In this document: one piece after another, positions 24,615 through 33,482 of the stretch
How positions within the stretch are numbered: the first letter of the stretch is position 1
Layout of the letters: each line of letters starts with the position of its first letter
Origin: an uncultured Bacteroidales bacterium
Lineage (GTDB): Bacteria; Bacteroidota; Bacteroidia; Bacteroidales; Bacteroidaceae
Assembly (NCBI GenBank): GCA_902775375.1
Contig: CACYLU010000004.1
Location: forward strand, 80,265 to 144,264
Length of the DNA stretch: 64,000 nucleotides
Direction of reading: 5' to 3'
Translations under genes and position numbers: made by a program
The notes under the pieces: model-generated
The model's database searches: none
What the model saw: only the letters and a program-made list of their open reading frames with translations
Told to the model about the DNA's origin: nothing

Positions 24615-25037
24615 ATGTTGAAAACCATTTTATCTATTGCTGGTAAACCAGGCCTTTACAAGCTGGTATCACAAGGTAAGAATATGCTCATTGTTGAATC
24701 ATTGATTGATGGCCGTCGTTCACCAGCTTACGGCAATGACAAAATCGTATCTTTGGGCGACATCTCTATGTTCACTAATGCAGAGGATGTTTCTCTTCGC
24801 CAGGTGTTGAAAAATATGTTGGAAAAAGAAAATGGCGCAGAGGTGGCACTTGATTTCAAGAAGGCCAACACAGCTGAGTTGCAAGCTTATCTCGAACAGG
24901 TGTTGCCTGATTTCGATCGCGATCGTGTGCATCCCAACGATATCCGGAAACTCATCAGTTGGTATAATATCCTCGTGAAGAGCGGTAACACCGACTTTGA
25001 GGAGAAAACGGAAGAAGATGCCCCTAATGCAGAATAA
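24615..25037 (+). CDS. DUF5606 family protein
   Basis: A 140-residue protein of a family confined, as far as I know, to Bacteroidetes. The N-terminus MLKTILSIAGKPGLYKLVSQGKNMLIVESL is characteristic and suggests a small beta-barrel; the middle has alternating charged helices (VLKNMLEKENGAEVALDFKK), and the tail is acidic. No enzyme motif is seen. It is conserved next to coaE/nusB; function unknown. Confidence 0.85.
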   Translation: MLKTILSIAGKPGLYKLVSQGKNMLIVESLIDGRRSPAYGNDKIVSLGDISMFTNAEDVSLRQVLKNMLEKENGAEVALDFKKANTAELQAYLEQVLPDFDRDRVHPNDIRKLISWYNILVKSGNTDFEEKTEEDAPNAE

Positions 25038-25086
25038 GGAAAGTTTTTTTGATAGTATAGCCTTGCATTGTGTCATTAAATAAATA

Positions 25087-25116
25087 ACGGAGAGCTTCAC
25101 AGCCCTCCGTTTTTTA
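25087..25116 (+). terminator. Rho-independent terminator of the nusB-coaE cluster
   Basis: A 9-bp stem with one mismatch (acggagagc with gccctccgt, six-base loop) is followed by six to seven T residues, 50 bases after the DUF5606 stop. Confidence 0.85.
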
Positions 25117-25145
25117 TTATAAAGATAATTTGTTTTAGTAAAAAA

Positions 25146-25283
25146 TCAAGCAAGCTCTGTTTGCTGGTCCTGCAGTTTCATCAGCTTGCTTTTCAATACT
25201 TGACACATAGCTCCATTGCCCATTCTCTGATAACGCTCAATGCTATATTTCAGCATTGAAATAGTGTTTGCATTCTTGGTCAT
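25146..25283 (-). CDS. Small basic protein of 45 residues with a strong Shine-Dalgarno
   Basis: An open frame of 45 codons from ATG at 25283 to TGA at 25146-25148. It begins MTKNANTISMLKYSIERYQ and ends KLMKLQDQQTELA; it is helical and basic with no signal peptide or TM segment. An exact AAGGAGG lies 6 bases upstream of the ATG, rare for a phylum that usually does without Shine-Dalgarno. A minus-strand TATCTTTG at 25381-25388 provides a promoter, and a perfect hairpin lies just before the ribosome binding site. I do not recognise the family. The ORF, promoter and ribosome binding site together make it credible as a gene. Confidence 0.7.
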   Translation of the reverse strand: MTKNANTISMLKYSIERYQRMGNGAMCQVLKSKLMKLQDQQTELA

Positions 25284-25300
25284 ATTAACCTCCTTCTTTA

Positions 25301-25323
25301 AGTCTTTGCTCTCACCAAAGACT
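25301..25323 (-). promoter_or_regulatory. Leader hairpin upstream of the 45-residue gene
   Basis: Perfect 8-bp arms (agtctttg 25301-25308, caaagact 25316-25323, seven-base loop) end about 10 bases before the AAGGAGG site in the roughly 90-nucleotide leader. The position suggests control of ribosome access. Confidence 0.55.
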
Positions 25324-25380
25324 AGTTAAACAATCTTTTTTTATCTCTCTCTTATTATCCTTTTTCTTCTTTTGGCGCTG

Positions 25381-25388
25381 CAAAGATA
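25381..25388 (-). promoter_or_regulatory. -7 promoter element of the 45-residue gene
   Basis: TATCTTTG on the minus strand, an exact -7 consensus match, predicts a start near 25374 and a leader of about 90 nucleotides to the ATG at 25283. Confidence 0.6.
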
Positions 25389-25493
25389 ATAATAAAAAGT
25401 TAACAAAACATGCTATTCAACATAAAAATTACATAATTTAACAAATGGATAGTCAATAAAAGGACTGAAATTGATGAAATATAGTTGCGTTAC

Positions 25494-25524
25494 TTGTATA
25501 AATATTCTTTTTATATTATTTTTG
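25494..25524 (+). promoter_or_regulatory. Promoter of ald (-33 TTG, -7 TATTTTTG)
   Basis: TTG at 25494-25496 and TATTTTTG at 25517-25524 are 20 bases apart, the spacing expected for the Bacteroidetes housekeeping sigma factor. Transcription would start near 25531, 19 bases before the ald ATG. Confidence 0.65.
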
Positions 25525-25549
25525 AAATGACCTTTAAAAAACTAATACC

Positions 25550-26662
25550 ATGATTATCGGAATTCCTAAAGAAATCAAGAACAATGAAAATCGTGTCGGC
25601 ATGACCCCAATGGGCGTTGCTGAGTTGGTGCGACACCATCATACAGTGGTGGTACAGCATACTGCTGGTGAAAACAGTGGCTTTTCAGACGCCGAGTATG
25701 TAAAGGCAGGTGCTACGATACTGCCTGCTATCAATGATGTGTATGCTACTGCAGAGATGATTGTTAAGGTAAAAGAACCAATAGTTCCAGAATATCCTAT
25801 GATAAGAGCTGGTCAGGTGATTTTTACCTATTTCCATTTTGCTGCTGATGAAGAGTTGACGCATGCCATGCTTAAGAGTGGTGCCGTTTGTATTGCTTAT
25901 GAGACTGTAGAGCGTACAGATCATAGTTTGCCTTTGCTCATTCCTATGAGTGAAGTGGCTGGGAAAATGGCAGTACAAGAGGGGGCTACTTATCTGAAGA
26001 AGATTTATGGTGGCAAAGGTGTTCTGTTAGGAGGTGTACCAGGAGTGAAACCAGGCAAGGTACTGATTTTGGGCGGTGGACGAGTCGGACGTAGTGCAGC
26101 TCACGTGGCTGCTGGCATGGGTGCTGATGTTATCATTGCTGATGTGAGTCTCGACTGTTTGCGTTATTTGGATAGTATTATGCCTGCTAATGTGCACACG
26201 ATGTATGCTTCTCGCATGCAGATAGAGCATGAACTACCAACAGTAGATCTGGTGATAGGATCGGTCTTGATTCCTGGCGACAAGACACCACATCTCATTA
26301 CTCGTGATATGTTGAAACTTATGCAGCCAGGCACCGTATTGGTGGATGTGGCCATTGATCAAGGGGGATGCTTTGAGACGAGTCGGCCAACTACACATAG
26401 CGATCCTGTATATGTGCTCGATGGCATCGTACACTATGCTGTAGCCAATATTCCTGGAGCCGTTAGTCGCACTTCAACCTTTGCCCTTACCAATGCCACT
26501 CAGCCCTACACACTAGCTTTAGCCGATAAAGGATGGAAGCAAGCTTGTAAAGATGATCCTGCCTTGCTGAAAGGACTGAATATGGCTGCGGGCAAGGTCA
26601 CATACAGGGCTGTGGCTGATTGCTTCGGACTTGCATATACTCCTGCCGAGCGTGTATTATAA
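25550..26662 (+). CDS. ald: Alanine dehydrogenase
   Basis: A 370-residue NAD-dependent L-alanine dehydrogenase (alanine to pyruvate plus ammonia). Signatures are [23 protein letters not shown] at the N-terminus, [11 protein letters not shown] with the substrate lysine, the nucleotide-binding [24 protein letters not shown], and [24 protein letters not shown]. It has its own promoter and is followed by a repeat/hairpin element, so it is probably monocistronic. Confidence 0.96.
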   Translation: MIIGIPKEIKNNENRVGMTPMGVAELVRHHHTVVVQHTAGENSGFSDAEYVKAGATILPAINDVYATAEMIVKVKEPIVPEYPMIRAGQVIFTYFHFAADEELTHAMLKSGAVCIAYETVERTDHSLPLLIPMSEVAGKMAVQEGATYLKKIYGGKGVLLGGVPGVKPGKVLILGGGRVGRSAAHVAAGMGADVIIADVSLDCLRYLDSIMPANVHTMYASRMQIEHELPTVDLVIGSVLIPGDKTPHLITRDMLKLMQPGTVLVDVAIDQGGCFETSRPTTHSDPVYVLDGIVHYAVANIPGAVSRTSTFALTNATQPYTLALADKGWKQACKDDPALLKGLNMAAGKVTYRAVADCFGLAYTPAERVL

Positions 26663-26691
26663 ATATTCATGCTAGTGGTACGTGTTTCGTC

Positions 26692-26746
26692 TACTACGGG
26701 AGGACCCTTACTCTACTACAGGAGGACTGACCATCCTCCCGTAGTA
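26692..26746. repeat. Duplicated arm plus inverted arm after ald
   Basis: Two near-identical 13-base arms (tactacgggagga 26692-26704, tactacaggagga 26714-26726) face one complementary arm (tcctcccgtagta 26734-26746). Either copy can pair with the third arm: the first perfectly, the second with one mismatch. It lies between the converging ald and trpA genes and may act as a terminator for both. Confidence 0.7.
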
Positions 26747-26783
26747 AATGAAAGGTGTTTCAAGGGCTGTCGTGCTAATCCTT

Positions 26784-27563
26784 TCAACTTAATTCTTGGA
26801 TTAATGTATTTAAGGCAGCATCAGCATCACCATTCGACTCATTGAGAAGGGATACGAACTTTGAACCGATGATGGCACCTGCGGCATTGTCTTGTGCGGC
26901 CTTAAGAGTTTGCGCATTGCTGATCCCAAAACCTATCATACGAGGGTTCTGAAGATTCATCTTGTGGATGCGATGGAAATATTCCTGTTTCTGTTCATCA
27001 AAGTTTTTCTGTGCACCTGTTATCGATGCTGACGATACCATATATATAAATCCATTTGTGTTGTTATCTATCAGCCTGATGCGTTCTTCGCTAGTTTCTG
27101 GTGTGATGAGCATGATGATGCGTAAGTTGTATCTGTCGGCTATAGGTTTAACAATGTGTAGATAGTCCTCAAAAGGAAGATCAGGGATAATAGCTCCACT
27201 TACGCCAGCTTTTACGCACGATTGACAGAAATTCTCAAATCCATAATGCATAATAGGGTTAAGATAACCCATCAGTACCAAAGGAATGTGCACTTGGTCT
27301 TTGATGGCTTCGAGTTGTGAGAAAAGTTTGTTGAGTGTCATTCCATTTCTCAATGCACGAGCGGCAGCATCTTGTATGACAGGGCCGTCAGCCAACGGGT
27401 CACTAAAGGGAATGCCCACCTCAATCATAGCGATGCCGTGACGTTGCATAGAGATTATTACATCTGCAGTGCCCTCCAAGGTGGGACATCCTGCACAGAA
27501 ATAGAGTGAAAGGAGTTTTTTGTCCTTACTGTTTTCAAATAGGTTATTGATTTTGTTATTCAT
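26784..27563 (-). CDS. trpA: Tryptophan synthase alpha chain
   Basis: A 259-residue TIM-barrel subunit that cleaves indole-3-glycerol phosphate to indole. The catalytic region [21 protein letters not shown] holds the conserved Glu and Asp; [15 protein letters not shown] and [11 protein letters not shown] (phosphate binding) are present. It is the last gene of the trp operon and overlaps trpF by 4 bases (ATGA). Confidence 0.97.
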   Translation of the reverse strand: MNNKINNLFENSKDKKLLSLYFCAGCPTLEGTADVIISMQRHGIAMIEVGIPFSDPLADGPVIQDAAARALRNGMTLNKLFSQLEAIKDQVHIPLVLMGYLNPIMHYGFENFCQSCVKAGVSGAIIPDLPFEDYLHIVKPIADRYNLRIIMLITPETSEERIRLIDNNTNGFIYMVSSASITGAQKNFDEQKQEYFHRIHKMNLQNPRMIGFGISNAQTLKAAQDNAAGAIIGSKFVSLLNESNGDADAALNTLIQELS

Positions 27564-28228
27564 AATGATGTTCTGTTTAATGACTGGATGAATGTTTTGA
27601 TTTTCTGTATATCTTTAATCCCCGCTGCTATTTCAAAGCGGGAATTGAGGTCGATGCCGATACATCTGGGATTGATATTACTTCCAACGGGATGGTTTGT
27701 CAATCCCAACGATTGTAGTTTAAGTGAATCTTCGGGGCCTATGCCACCACTAAGTATATAGGGAGTGTTCCCCTTGTAGAACTTCAGCATATTCCAATCG
27801 AACTTCTGTCCGTTGCCACCCACCATTTTGCCTTTGGTGTCGAAGAGAAATAGGTCGGCCATGCCCTCGTAAGGTTCTGTTTGTGCAAAATCCGAGGCAT
27901 CGGCTATGTTGAAAGCCTTAATAACTTTTATGATTGAGAATTGAGGATTGAGAATTGAGGATTTAAGACTTTGGATATATGCAGGCGATTCTGAACCATG
28001 CAGCTGAACATAATCAAGTTCATATATTTCAGCTATGCGCCTAACCTTTTCTACGTTCTCATTAACAAACACCCCCACACGTTTCACTTTTGTAGGCATA
28101 TAAACTGGCATCTTGCTTACAAATCGTTTGCTACCACTCCAAAATATGAAGCCCATCATGTCGATGCCTAAGGCCTCTATTTCGCGGATATTGTCCGCAT
28201 CTCTCATGCCACACACCTTGATGATCAT
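27560..28228 (-). CDS. trpF: Phosphoribosylanthranilate isomerase
   Basis: A 222-residue TIM barrel that converts phosphoribosylanthranilate to CdRP. Marks are [10 protein letters not shown] (catalytic Cys), [48 protein letters not shown] and [10 protein letters not shown]. It overlaps trpA and trpC by 4 bases each. Four heptamer-repeat units at 27931-27958 insert about nine extra residues ([11 protein letters not shown]) just before the VKVIKAF strand, where relatives have a short turn. Confidence 0.96.
   Translation of the reverse strand: MIIKVCGMRDADNIREIEALGIDMMGFIFWSGSKRFVSKMPVYMPTKVKRVGVFVNENVEKVRRIAEIYELDYVQLHGSESPAYIQSLKSSILNPQFSIIKVIKAFNIADASDFAQTEPYEGMADLFLFDTKGKMVGGNGQKFDWNMLKFYKGNTPYILSGGIGPEDSLKLQSLGLTNHPVGSNINPRCIGIDLNSRFEIAAGIKDIQKIKTFIQSLNRTSL
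27931..27958 (-). repeat. Heptamer repeat (TCAATTC/G type), four units, inside trpF
   Basis: On the coding (minus) strand the units are TCAATTC, TCAATCC, TCAATTC, TCAATCA, read S-I-L-N-P-Q-F-S-I. Orientation and reading phase match the copies in tolC and the GH78-like gene. Confidence 0.85.
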
Positions 28229-29007
28229 AATTTTTCTATAAAATGTTTGAGTGTGATTCCTGGGTCAGTTGATTTCATGAAATGTTCACCCATTAAGAAA
28301 CCTCTGAAGCCTGCTGCTCGTAATGCTTTTACCGTCTCAGGATTTGAAATACCGCTTTCGCTTACTTTTACAGAATCCTTTGGCAACAGTTCAACTAAAT
28401 GGAAACTGTTTTCAACATCTGTAATAAATGTGCCTAAGTTCCGGTTGTTGATACCATACAGATCTGGCTTCAGCTCTGTGTATTCCAATTCTGTTTCTGA
28501 GTGCATCTCCAATAGAACTTCCAATCCTAATTCATGCGCTTTCTCCAAAAGAGATTTGCATTGATCTTTCGTGAGACAAGCAGCAATGAGCAGTACGGCA
28601 GATGCACCACATAGAGCTGCTGCATAGAGTTGTGCCTCATCAATGACGAAATTCTTATATAGTATGGGCAGGGTGACACCAGACTGCTTCGCTTCTAGGA
28701 TGAAATCATCTTGCCCTGCAAAATACTGTTCATCTGTTAAAATAGACAGTGCTGATGCTCCATTGTGCTGGTAGCTAAGTGGAATAATATCAGCACGTCC
28801 GTCCTCTTTGATCCACCCTTTTGAGGGGGAGCGGCGCTTAAACTCAGCAATGATACCTGTGTCGCTCTCAATCAATGCTTTACGTAGCGATGATTTTGGG
28901 GCGAATAATAGTTCTGTTGAATAGTTACTTAAAGCTTTATCAACAACTTCTCTGATAGCAGGCAACTCCAATTGTTTATGGGCAATAATCTGCTCTAAAA
29001 TATCCAT
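28225..29007 (-). CDS. trpC: Indole-3-glycerol phosphate synthase
   Basis: A 260-residue TIM barrel that closes the indole ring. Seen: IIAEFKRRSPSKGWI (catalytic Lys region), SILTDEQYFAG, ILYKNFVIDEAQLY, VLLEMHSETELE, YGINNRNLGTF, VSESGISNPETV. It is not fused to trpF, unlike the enterobacterial gene. It lies 3 bases after trpD and overlaps trpF by 4. Confidence 0.97.
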   Translation of the reverse strand: MDILEQIIAHKQLELPAIREVVDKALSNYSTELLFAPKSSLRKALIESDTGIIAEFKRRSPSKGWIKEDGRADIIPLSYQHNGASALSILTDEQYFAGQDDFILEAKQSGVTLPILYKNFVIDEAQLYAAALCGASAVLLIAACLTKDQCKSLLEKAHELGLEVLLEMHSETELEYTELKPDLYGINNRNLGTFITDVENSFHLVELLPKDSVKVSESGISNPETVKALRAAGFRGFLMGEHFMKSTDPGITLKHFIEKL

Positions 29008-29010
29008 GAT

Positions 29011-30009
29011 TTATGAATTAAGTTCAGCAAACTTTTTGAATGTACGAAGAGCGGAACCACTGTCTATGCTCTCACGGGCAATGGTAATGCACTCTTCAAT
29101 GTCTTTCTGTCCTTTCTCCAATACTTGGATGCCAAAAGCAGCATTAGCCAGTACGATATTCTTCTGTGCTGGTAAAGCGCGATTCTCCAATACGGCATCA
29201 AATATCTGTGCAGCTTCTTCCTCACTAGCACCTCCCACCAACTCTTCGGGTTTGGCTATGTCGAAACCCAAGTCCTGTGGCTTGAAAATGCGCTCATAGT
29301 TGTTGGTTGTTACCTTGAAGTTGCCAGTAAGTGATATTTCATCGTAGCCATCAATGCTGTTCACAATGCCATAGTCGATGCCTATACGTTGATATACATT
29401 ATTGTAGAGGCGCATCTGATCGAGGTTGGCCACACCTAGTAACTGGCATTTGGGCTGGCTGGGGTTGACAATAGGACCCAGCAGGTTGAAAATTGTGGGG
29501 AACTGTAATGCTTTACGAATAGGGCCTACAAACTTCATCGCCTTGGCAAATAGTTGTGCATGCAGATAGACGATGCCTGTCTCGTTGAGCGAGCGGTTCA
29601 AGTGATCGATGTTATCAGTAAACTTTATACCGTGATGTTGTATCACGTTGCTGGCACCACTGACAGATGTTGCTGCATAGTTACCATGCTTAGCCACTTT
29701 ATAGCCTGCACCTGCAATGACGAAACAGGCAGTTGTAGAGATGTTGAATGTGTTTTTGCGGTCACCTCCTGTTCCCACCACGTCAATATAACGGTCGCAG
29801 TCTAGGATGGCAGGTACACCCGTTTCCAAAATGCCATCACGGAAGCCTAATAGCTCATCTACTGTTACGCCTTTCATCTGCAATGCCGTAAGTAAGGCGG
29901 TAATCTGTTCGTTAGGATATTCACTATGAGTGATGCCAATAAGTACGGTTTTCATTTCTTCTCGTGTCAAGTCCTCGTGGTTGAGGAGTTTAGTCAATAG
30001 CTGTTTCAT
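29011..30009 (-). CDS. trpD: Anthranilate phosphoribosyltransferase
   Basis: A 332-residue enzyme that transfers phosphoribose from PRPP to anthranilate. The PRPP loop VVGTGGDRKNTFNIST and the anthranilate segment VAKHGNYAATSVSGASNV are clear, as is RKALQFPTIFNLLGPIVNP. The canonical KHGNRxxSSxSG motif has Tyr in place of Arg and Thr-Ser-Val in place of Ser-Ser-Lys. It overlaps trpG by 4 bases. Confidence 0.96.
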   Translation of the reverse strand: MKQLLTKLLNHEDLTREEMKTVLIGITHSEYPNEQITALLTALQMKGVTVDELLGFRDGILETGVPAILDCDRYIDVVGTGGDRKNTFNISTTACFVIAGAGYKVAKHGNYAATSVSGASNVIQHHGIKFTDNIDHLNRSLNETGIVYLHAQLFAKAMKFVGPIRKALQFPTIFNLLGPIVNPSQPKCQLLGVANLDQMRLYNNVYQRIGIDYGIVNSIDGYDEISLTGNFKVTTNNYERIFKPQDLGFDIAKPEELVGGASEEEAAQIFDAVLENRALPAQKNIVLANAAFGIQVLEKGQKDIEECITIARESIDSGSALRTFKKFAELNS

Positions 30010-30569
30010 GATTTGATAAAGTTTTTAATGATGGTTTTGCCATAAGGCGTTAATACGGATTCTGGATGAAATTGAATGCCGTGAATATTGAGTTCTTTGT
30101 GGCGTAGTGCCATAATCTGGCCCTCGTCACTCCATGCTGTAATTTCCAAACAAGCAGGGAAACTCTCATAGGAAACCACCCAAGAATGGTAACGGCCTAC
30201 AGTAATTGTCTCTGGAAGACTTCTGAAAATCAAATCCCTCCTATCAATGTGGCAAGGTGATGCTACGCCATGAAATACATCGCTGAGATTTTCTAATTGG
30301 GCTCCAAATGCCTCACCTATGGCTTGGTGACCTAAACAAACACCTAAAATAGGCTTCTTGTCAGAGTATGTACGAATCACATCTAACAGTAATCCTGCTT
30401 CTGAAGGAATGCCAGGACCTGGCGAAAGGATAATCTTGTCAAACTCCTCTAGGTCATCTAATTGAAACTGGTCGTTACGAAGCACCGTCACCTCTGCTCC
30501 CAATTCCTTTACTAAATGACTTAAGTTATAAGTAAACGAGTCGTAATTATCAATGATAACTATTTTCAT
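30006..30569 (-). CDS. trpG: Anthranilate synthase, glutamine amidotransferase component
   Basis: A 187-residue class I glutamine amidotransferase that gives ammonia to TrpE. Marks: MKIVIIDNYDSFTYNLSHL, ILSPGPGIPSEAG (oxyanion region), LGVCLGHQAIGE (nucleophile Cys) and HGIQFHPESVLTPYG (His-Glu). The frame opens at a TTG (30575), but the ATG at 30569 matches the family. It is a stand-alone subunit between trpE and trpD. Confidence 0.96.
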   Translation of the reverse strand: MKIVIIDNYDSFTYNLSHLVKELGAEVTVLRNDQFQLDDLEEFDKIILSPGPGIPSEAGLLLDVIRTYSDKKPILGVCLGHQAIGEAFGAQLENLSDVFHGVASPCHIDRRDLIFRSLPETITVGRYHSWVVSYESFPACLEITAWSDEGQIMALRHKELNIHGIQFHPESVLTPYGKTIIKNFIKS

Positions 30570-30595
30570 AATCAATATATTGGTGTGGTTGGTAA

Positions 30596-32047
30596 TTATA
30601 TTATTTCTGCTAAATCTATTGCCTTGCGTAAAGCACCTAATTTGTTATTTACTTCCTGCAGTTCGTAGTCCTCATTGCTCTTAGCTACGATACCCCCGCC
30701 AGCCTGAAACCATAGTTCACCATTGCGAGATACGAAGGTACGTATAGTGATAGCTTGGTTTAACGAACCATCCAGGCCAATGATACCAATACATCCCCCG
30801 TATGCACCACGATTATGTGGCTCGTATTTAGAGATGAGTTGCATGGCACGTATCTTTGGCGCTCCTGAAAGTGTACCAGCTGGGAAGGTGTCGATAAATG
30901 TTTTGATAGGGTCGACTCCATCGTTCAGTTCCCCTGATACCCTTGAGACCAAGTGTATCACGTGACTGTAGTATTGCAGGTCTTTGTAAAAATCAAGTTT
31001 TACATCATGGCAATTACGGCTCAGGTCATTTCGTGCCAGATCTACCAGCATCACATGCTCGGCATTCTCTTTGGGATCATGCTTCAGGTATTCAGCACCC
31101 TGGCGGTCTGCCTCAGCATTGCCCGTGCGTCTAGTAGTACCTGCAATAGGGTCGATGTATGCCATGAATGCCATTTCACCATCGGACTTTGTATATTTCT
31201 CAATCCTGCAATGCGTCTCAGGTGAAGAGCCGAAGATGCGGAAACCACCAAAGTCGAAGAAGAAAAGATACGGACTGGGGTTGATGCTCCGCAAAGCACG
31301 ATATAACTTGAAATCATCACCTTCGTAGGTTTGTATGAATCTGCGACTGAGTACAATCTGGAACACATCGCCACGCAGGCAGTGTTGAATGCCTTTGCGG
31401 ATATTTGCCTTGTGCTCCTCGTCTGTCAGGGTACTTCTTACATCACCTATAGGATGAAAATCGTAGGTTTGTACATTGGCCTTGTTCATTGCCTTGAGAA
31501 TACTATTGATAATAGTACTATCATTATCTTGCGTATCATTATTCTCTTTCTCCTCCTTTAAGCTCACTACTTTCAGCATATTGCCATGATGATCAAAAAC
31601 AATCACCACCTTATAGAGGATATAAAGCAAGTCAGGTGCGTCGTTCTTCTCCTGTGTCTCGTCTTTAACGTTAATGTTCTCGAAATATCTAACAGCATTG
31701 AAACTCGTATATCCGAATAAGCCAAATACTGTAGCATTATCTCCACTCACCACGATATTATCAATTAAATCATGTATGGCATTATCCGATCTATATTTGT
31801 TGTCTACCTCGTGACGCTTCACACTACCATCTGGGTAGGTAATGGTGGCGATACCATGACCGATAGCCACACTCGCTATAGGGTTGACGCCAATAAAGGA
31901 GCGTGAATCGTTGGCATCATGATAATCGGAGCACTCCATCAAAGCACTTTGCGGATAGAGGTCACGGAGTCGCAGATAGACACCAACTGGAGTGTATAAG
32001 TCGCCCATTATTGTTCTGCTTATAGTTGTATAGTGAAATGTTTTCAT
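30596..32047 (-). CDS. trpE: Anthranilate synthase component I
   Basis: A 483-residue chorismate-utilising enzyme that makes anthranilate with TrpG. The C-terminal domain shows FQIVLSRRFIQ, SPYLFFFDFGGFRIFGSSPETH, IAGTTRRTGNAEAD, DLARNDLSRNC, SGAPKIRAMQLI and GGIVAKSNEDYE. The N-terminal feedback region reads LMECSDYHDANDSRSFIG in place of the LLES-type motif. A TTG at 32056 precedes the ATG at 32047, which is preferred. It starts 9 bases after trpB. Confidence 0.96.
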   Translation of the reverse strand: MKTFHYTTISRTIMGDLYTPVGVYLRLRDLYPQSALMECSDYHDANDSRSFIGVNPIASVAIGHGIATITYPDGSVKRHEVDNKYRSDNAIHDLIDNIVVSGDNATVFGLFGYTSFNAVRYFENINVKDETQEKNDAPDLLYILYKVVIVFDHHGNMLKVVSLKEEKENNDTQDNDSTIINSILKAMNKANVQTYDFHPIGDVRSTLTDEEHKANIRKGIQHCLRGDVFQIVLSRRFIQTYEGDDFKLYRALRSINPSPYLFFFDFGGFRIFGSSPETHCRIEKYTKSDGEMAFMAYIDPIAGTTRRTGNAEADRQGAEYLKHDPKENAEHVMLVDLARNDLSRNCHDVKLDFYKDLQYYSHVIHLVSRVSGELNDGVDPIKTFIDTFPAGTLSGAPKIRAMQLISKYEPHNRGAYGGCIGIIGLDGSLNQAITIRTFVSRNGELWFQAGGGIVAKSNEDYELQEVNNKLGALRKAIDLAEII

Positions 32048-32056
32048 AATTATCAA

Positions 32057-33262
32057 TTAAAAGTTTCCGTATTCTTTTGCCATTTGTTTATTGTTCAGAT
32101 AAGTTTCTACGTCTTTGTCTCCACGTCCGCTCACTGTCAGCACCACCACATCGTCCCTTTTAAAGTTCATCTTTTTCAGTGCAGCAATGGCGTGAGCCGA
32201 CTCGATGGCAGGGATGATGCCTTCCATGCGAGTCAGTTCGTAGCCTCCATAGATAGCTTCGTCATCATTAATGCTGAGCACTTGTGTACGCCCTTTTTTT
32301 GCCATATGGCAGTGCATGGGTCCAACACCAGGATAGTCTAGGCCTGCTGAAATCGTGAAAGCTTCCTCTATTTGTCCATCCTCATTTTGCATCACCAGCA
32401 TCTTTGCACCATGCAATATGCCCACTGTGCCTCGATGTATAGTGGCTGCTGTGTGGTCTGTCTCCCAGCCCTGACCTCCTGCTTCTGCCAGCACAATCTT
32501 CACTCGCTCGTCGTTCATGTAGTGATAGATGGTACCTGCGGCGTTACTACCTCCTCCTATGCATGCCATGAGATAGTCGGGATAGTCGCGACCTTCCTTC
32601 TCCAGTAGCTGCCATTTGATCTCCTCAGAGATGATGCTTTGCATCCTTGCCACTAAATCGGGGTAGGGGTGAGGGCCCATCGTAGAACCCACTATGTAGA
32701 AAGTGTCCTTAGGGTGACAGCACCAGTCGCGTATGGCCTCTGAACAAGCATCTGATAGTGTCATGTTGCCAGTCCGTACAGGATGCACCTCTGCACCCAA
32801 CATTTTCATACGTTCCACGTTGGTGTGCTGGCGTTCCACATCAGTAGCCCCCATGAACACCTCACATTGCATACCCATCAGTGCACAAACAGTAGCTGTG
32901 GCTACACCATGTTGTCCTGCACCAGTCTCGGCTATGATGCGTGTCTTGCCCATCTTCTTGGCCAACAAGATTTGTCCGATAGTGTTGTTGATTTTGTGGG
33001 CACCTGTGTGGTTTAGGTCCTCCCGTTTGAGGTACAGGCGGCACCCATAGCGTTCGCTCATCCTGCGGGCATAGTAGAGTGGTGAAGGTCTGCCCACATA
33101 ATCTTTGAGCAAAGCGTGGTATTCTTTCTTGAACTCCTCCGATTCGATAATGGGTAGATAAGCTTCTTGCAAGTCGTGCACACACTTGTAAAGAATCTCT
33201 GGCACATAGGCACCGCCAAACTCCCCATAAAACCCATTCTTGTCAACTTGATAATTTCCCAT
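32057..33262 (-). CDS. trpB: Tryptophan synthase beta chain
   Basis: A 401-residue PLP enzyme that joins indole and serine. Signs: FGEFGGAYVPEIL, LYLKREDLNHTGAHKINNTIGQ with the PLP lysine, IAETGAGQHGVATATVCAL, CIGGGSNAAGTIYHY (phosphate loop) and EGIIPAIESAHA. It is the first structural gene of the operon (order B-E-G-D-C-F-A), unusual compared with the enterobacterial E-G-D-C-F-B-A order. It lies about 65 bases behind the attenuator hairpin. Confidence 0.97.
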   Translation of the reverse strand: MGNYQVDKNGFYGEFGGAYVPEILYKCVHDLQEAYLPIIESEEFKKEYHALLKDYVGRPSPLYYARRMSERYGCRLYLKREDLNHTGAHKINNTIGQILLAKKMGKTRIIAETGAGQHGVATATVCALMGMQCEVFMGATDVERQHTNVERMKMLGAEVHPVRTGNMTLSDACSEAIRDWCCHPKDTFYIVGSTMGPHPYPDLVARMQSIISEEIKWQLLEKEGRDYPDYLMACIGGGSNAAGTIYHYMNDERVKIVLAEAGGQGWETDHTAATIHRGTVGILHGAKMLVMQNEDGQIEEAFTISAGLDYPGVGPMHCHMAKKGRTQVLSINDDEAIYGGYELTRMEGIIPAIESAHAIAALKKMNFKRDDVVVLTVSGRGDKDVETYLNNKQMAKEYGNF

Positions 33263-33326
33263 ATTTTTGACTTTTGTGAATAAATTTGTCTAACAACAAT
33301 TAGTAGTAATATGTATTTAAAACTCA

Positions 33327-33356
33327 AGAGGCCCGTCGTAAGAACGACGAGCCTCT
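33327..33356 (-). terminator. trp operon attenuator hairpin
   Basis: An 11- to 12-bp stem (33328-33338 with 33345-33355, one G-U pair, loop of six) lies between the leader peptide and trpB. On the minus strand it is followed by TTGAGTTTTAAA. An upstream segment (33388-33397, minus strand GATGATGGCC) can pair with the first arm to form an antiterminator, and the Trp-codon segment can pair with the same region through GTGGC/GCCAC. These are the three alternative pairings of a ribosome-controlled attenuator. Confidence 0.8.
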
Positions 33357-33397
33357 CTATTTAATCACCCTAAACTTATAGGTACGTGGCCATCATC

Positions 33398-33454
33398 TCA
33401 CGATCTTTTGAATCTTGAGTTCTGCCACCACCAAAAGTTAGTTGTCATCATCAT
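33398..33454 (-). CDS. trpL: trp operon leader peptide with Trp-Trp-Trp
   Basis: An 18-codon frame from ATG at 33454 to TGA at 33398-33400: MMMTTNFWWWQNSRFKRS. Three consecutive TGG codons (33425-33433) in a short ORF between the trp promoter and a terminator hairpin are the hallmark of ribosome-mediated attenuation. Any of three tandem ATGs could be the start. The predicted transcript start lies about 22 bases upstream. There is no Shine-Dalgarno, as usual in the phylum. Confidence 0.85.
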   Translation of the reverse strand: MMMTTNFWWWQNSRFKRS

Positions 33455-33482
33455 AATTGTCTATTTTGTTATTTTCTGTGGG

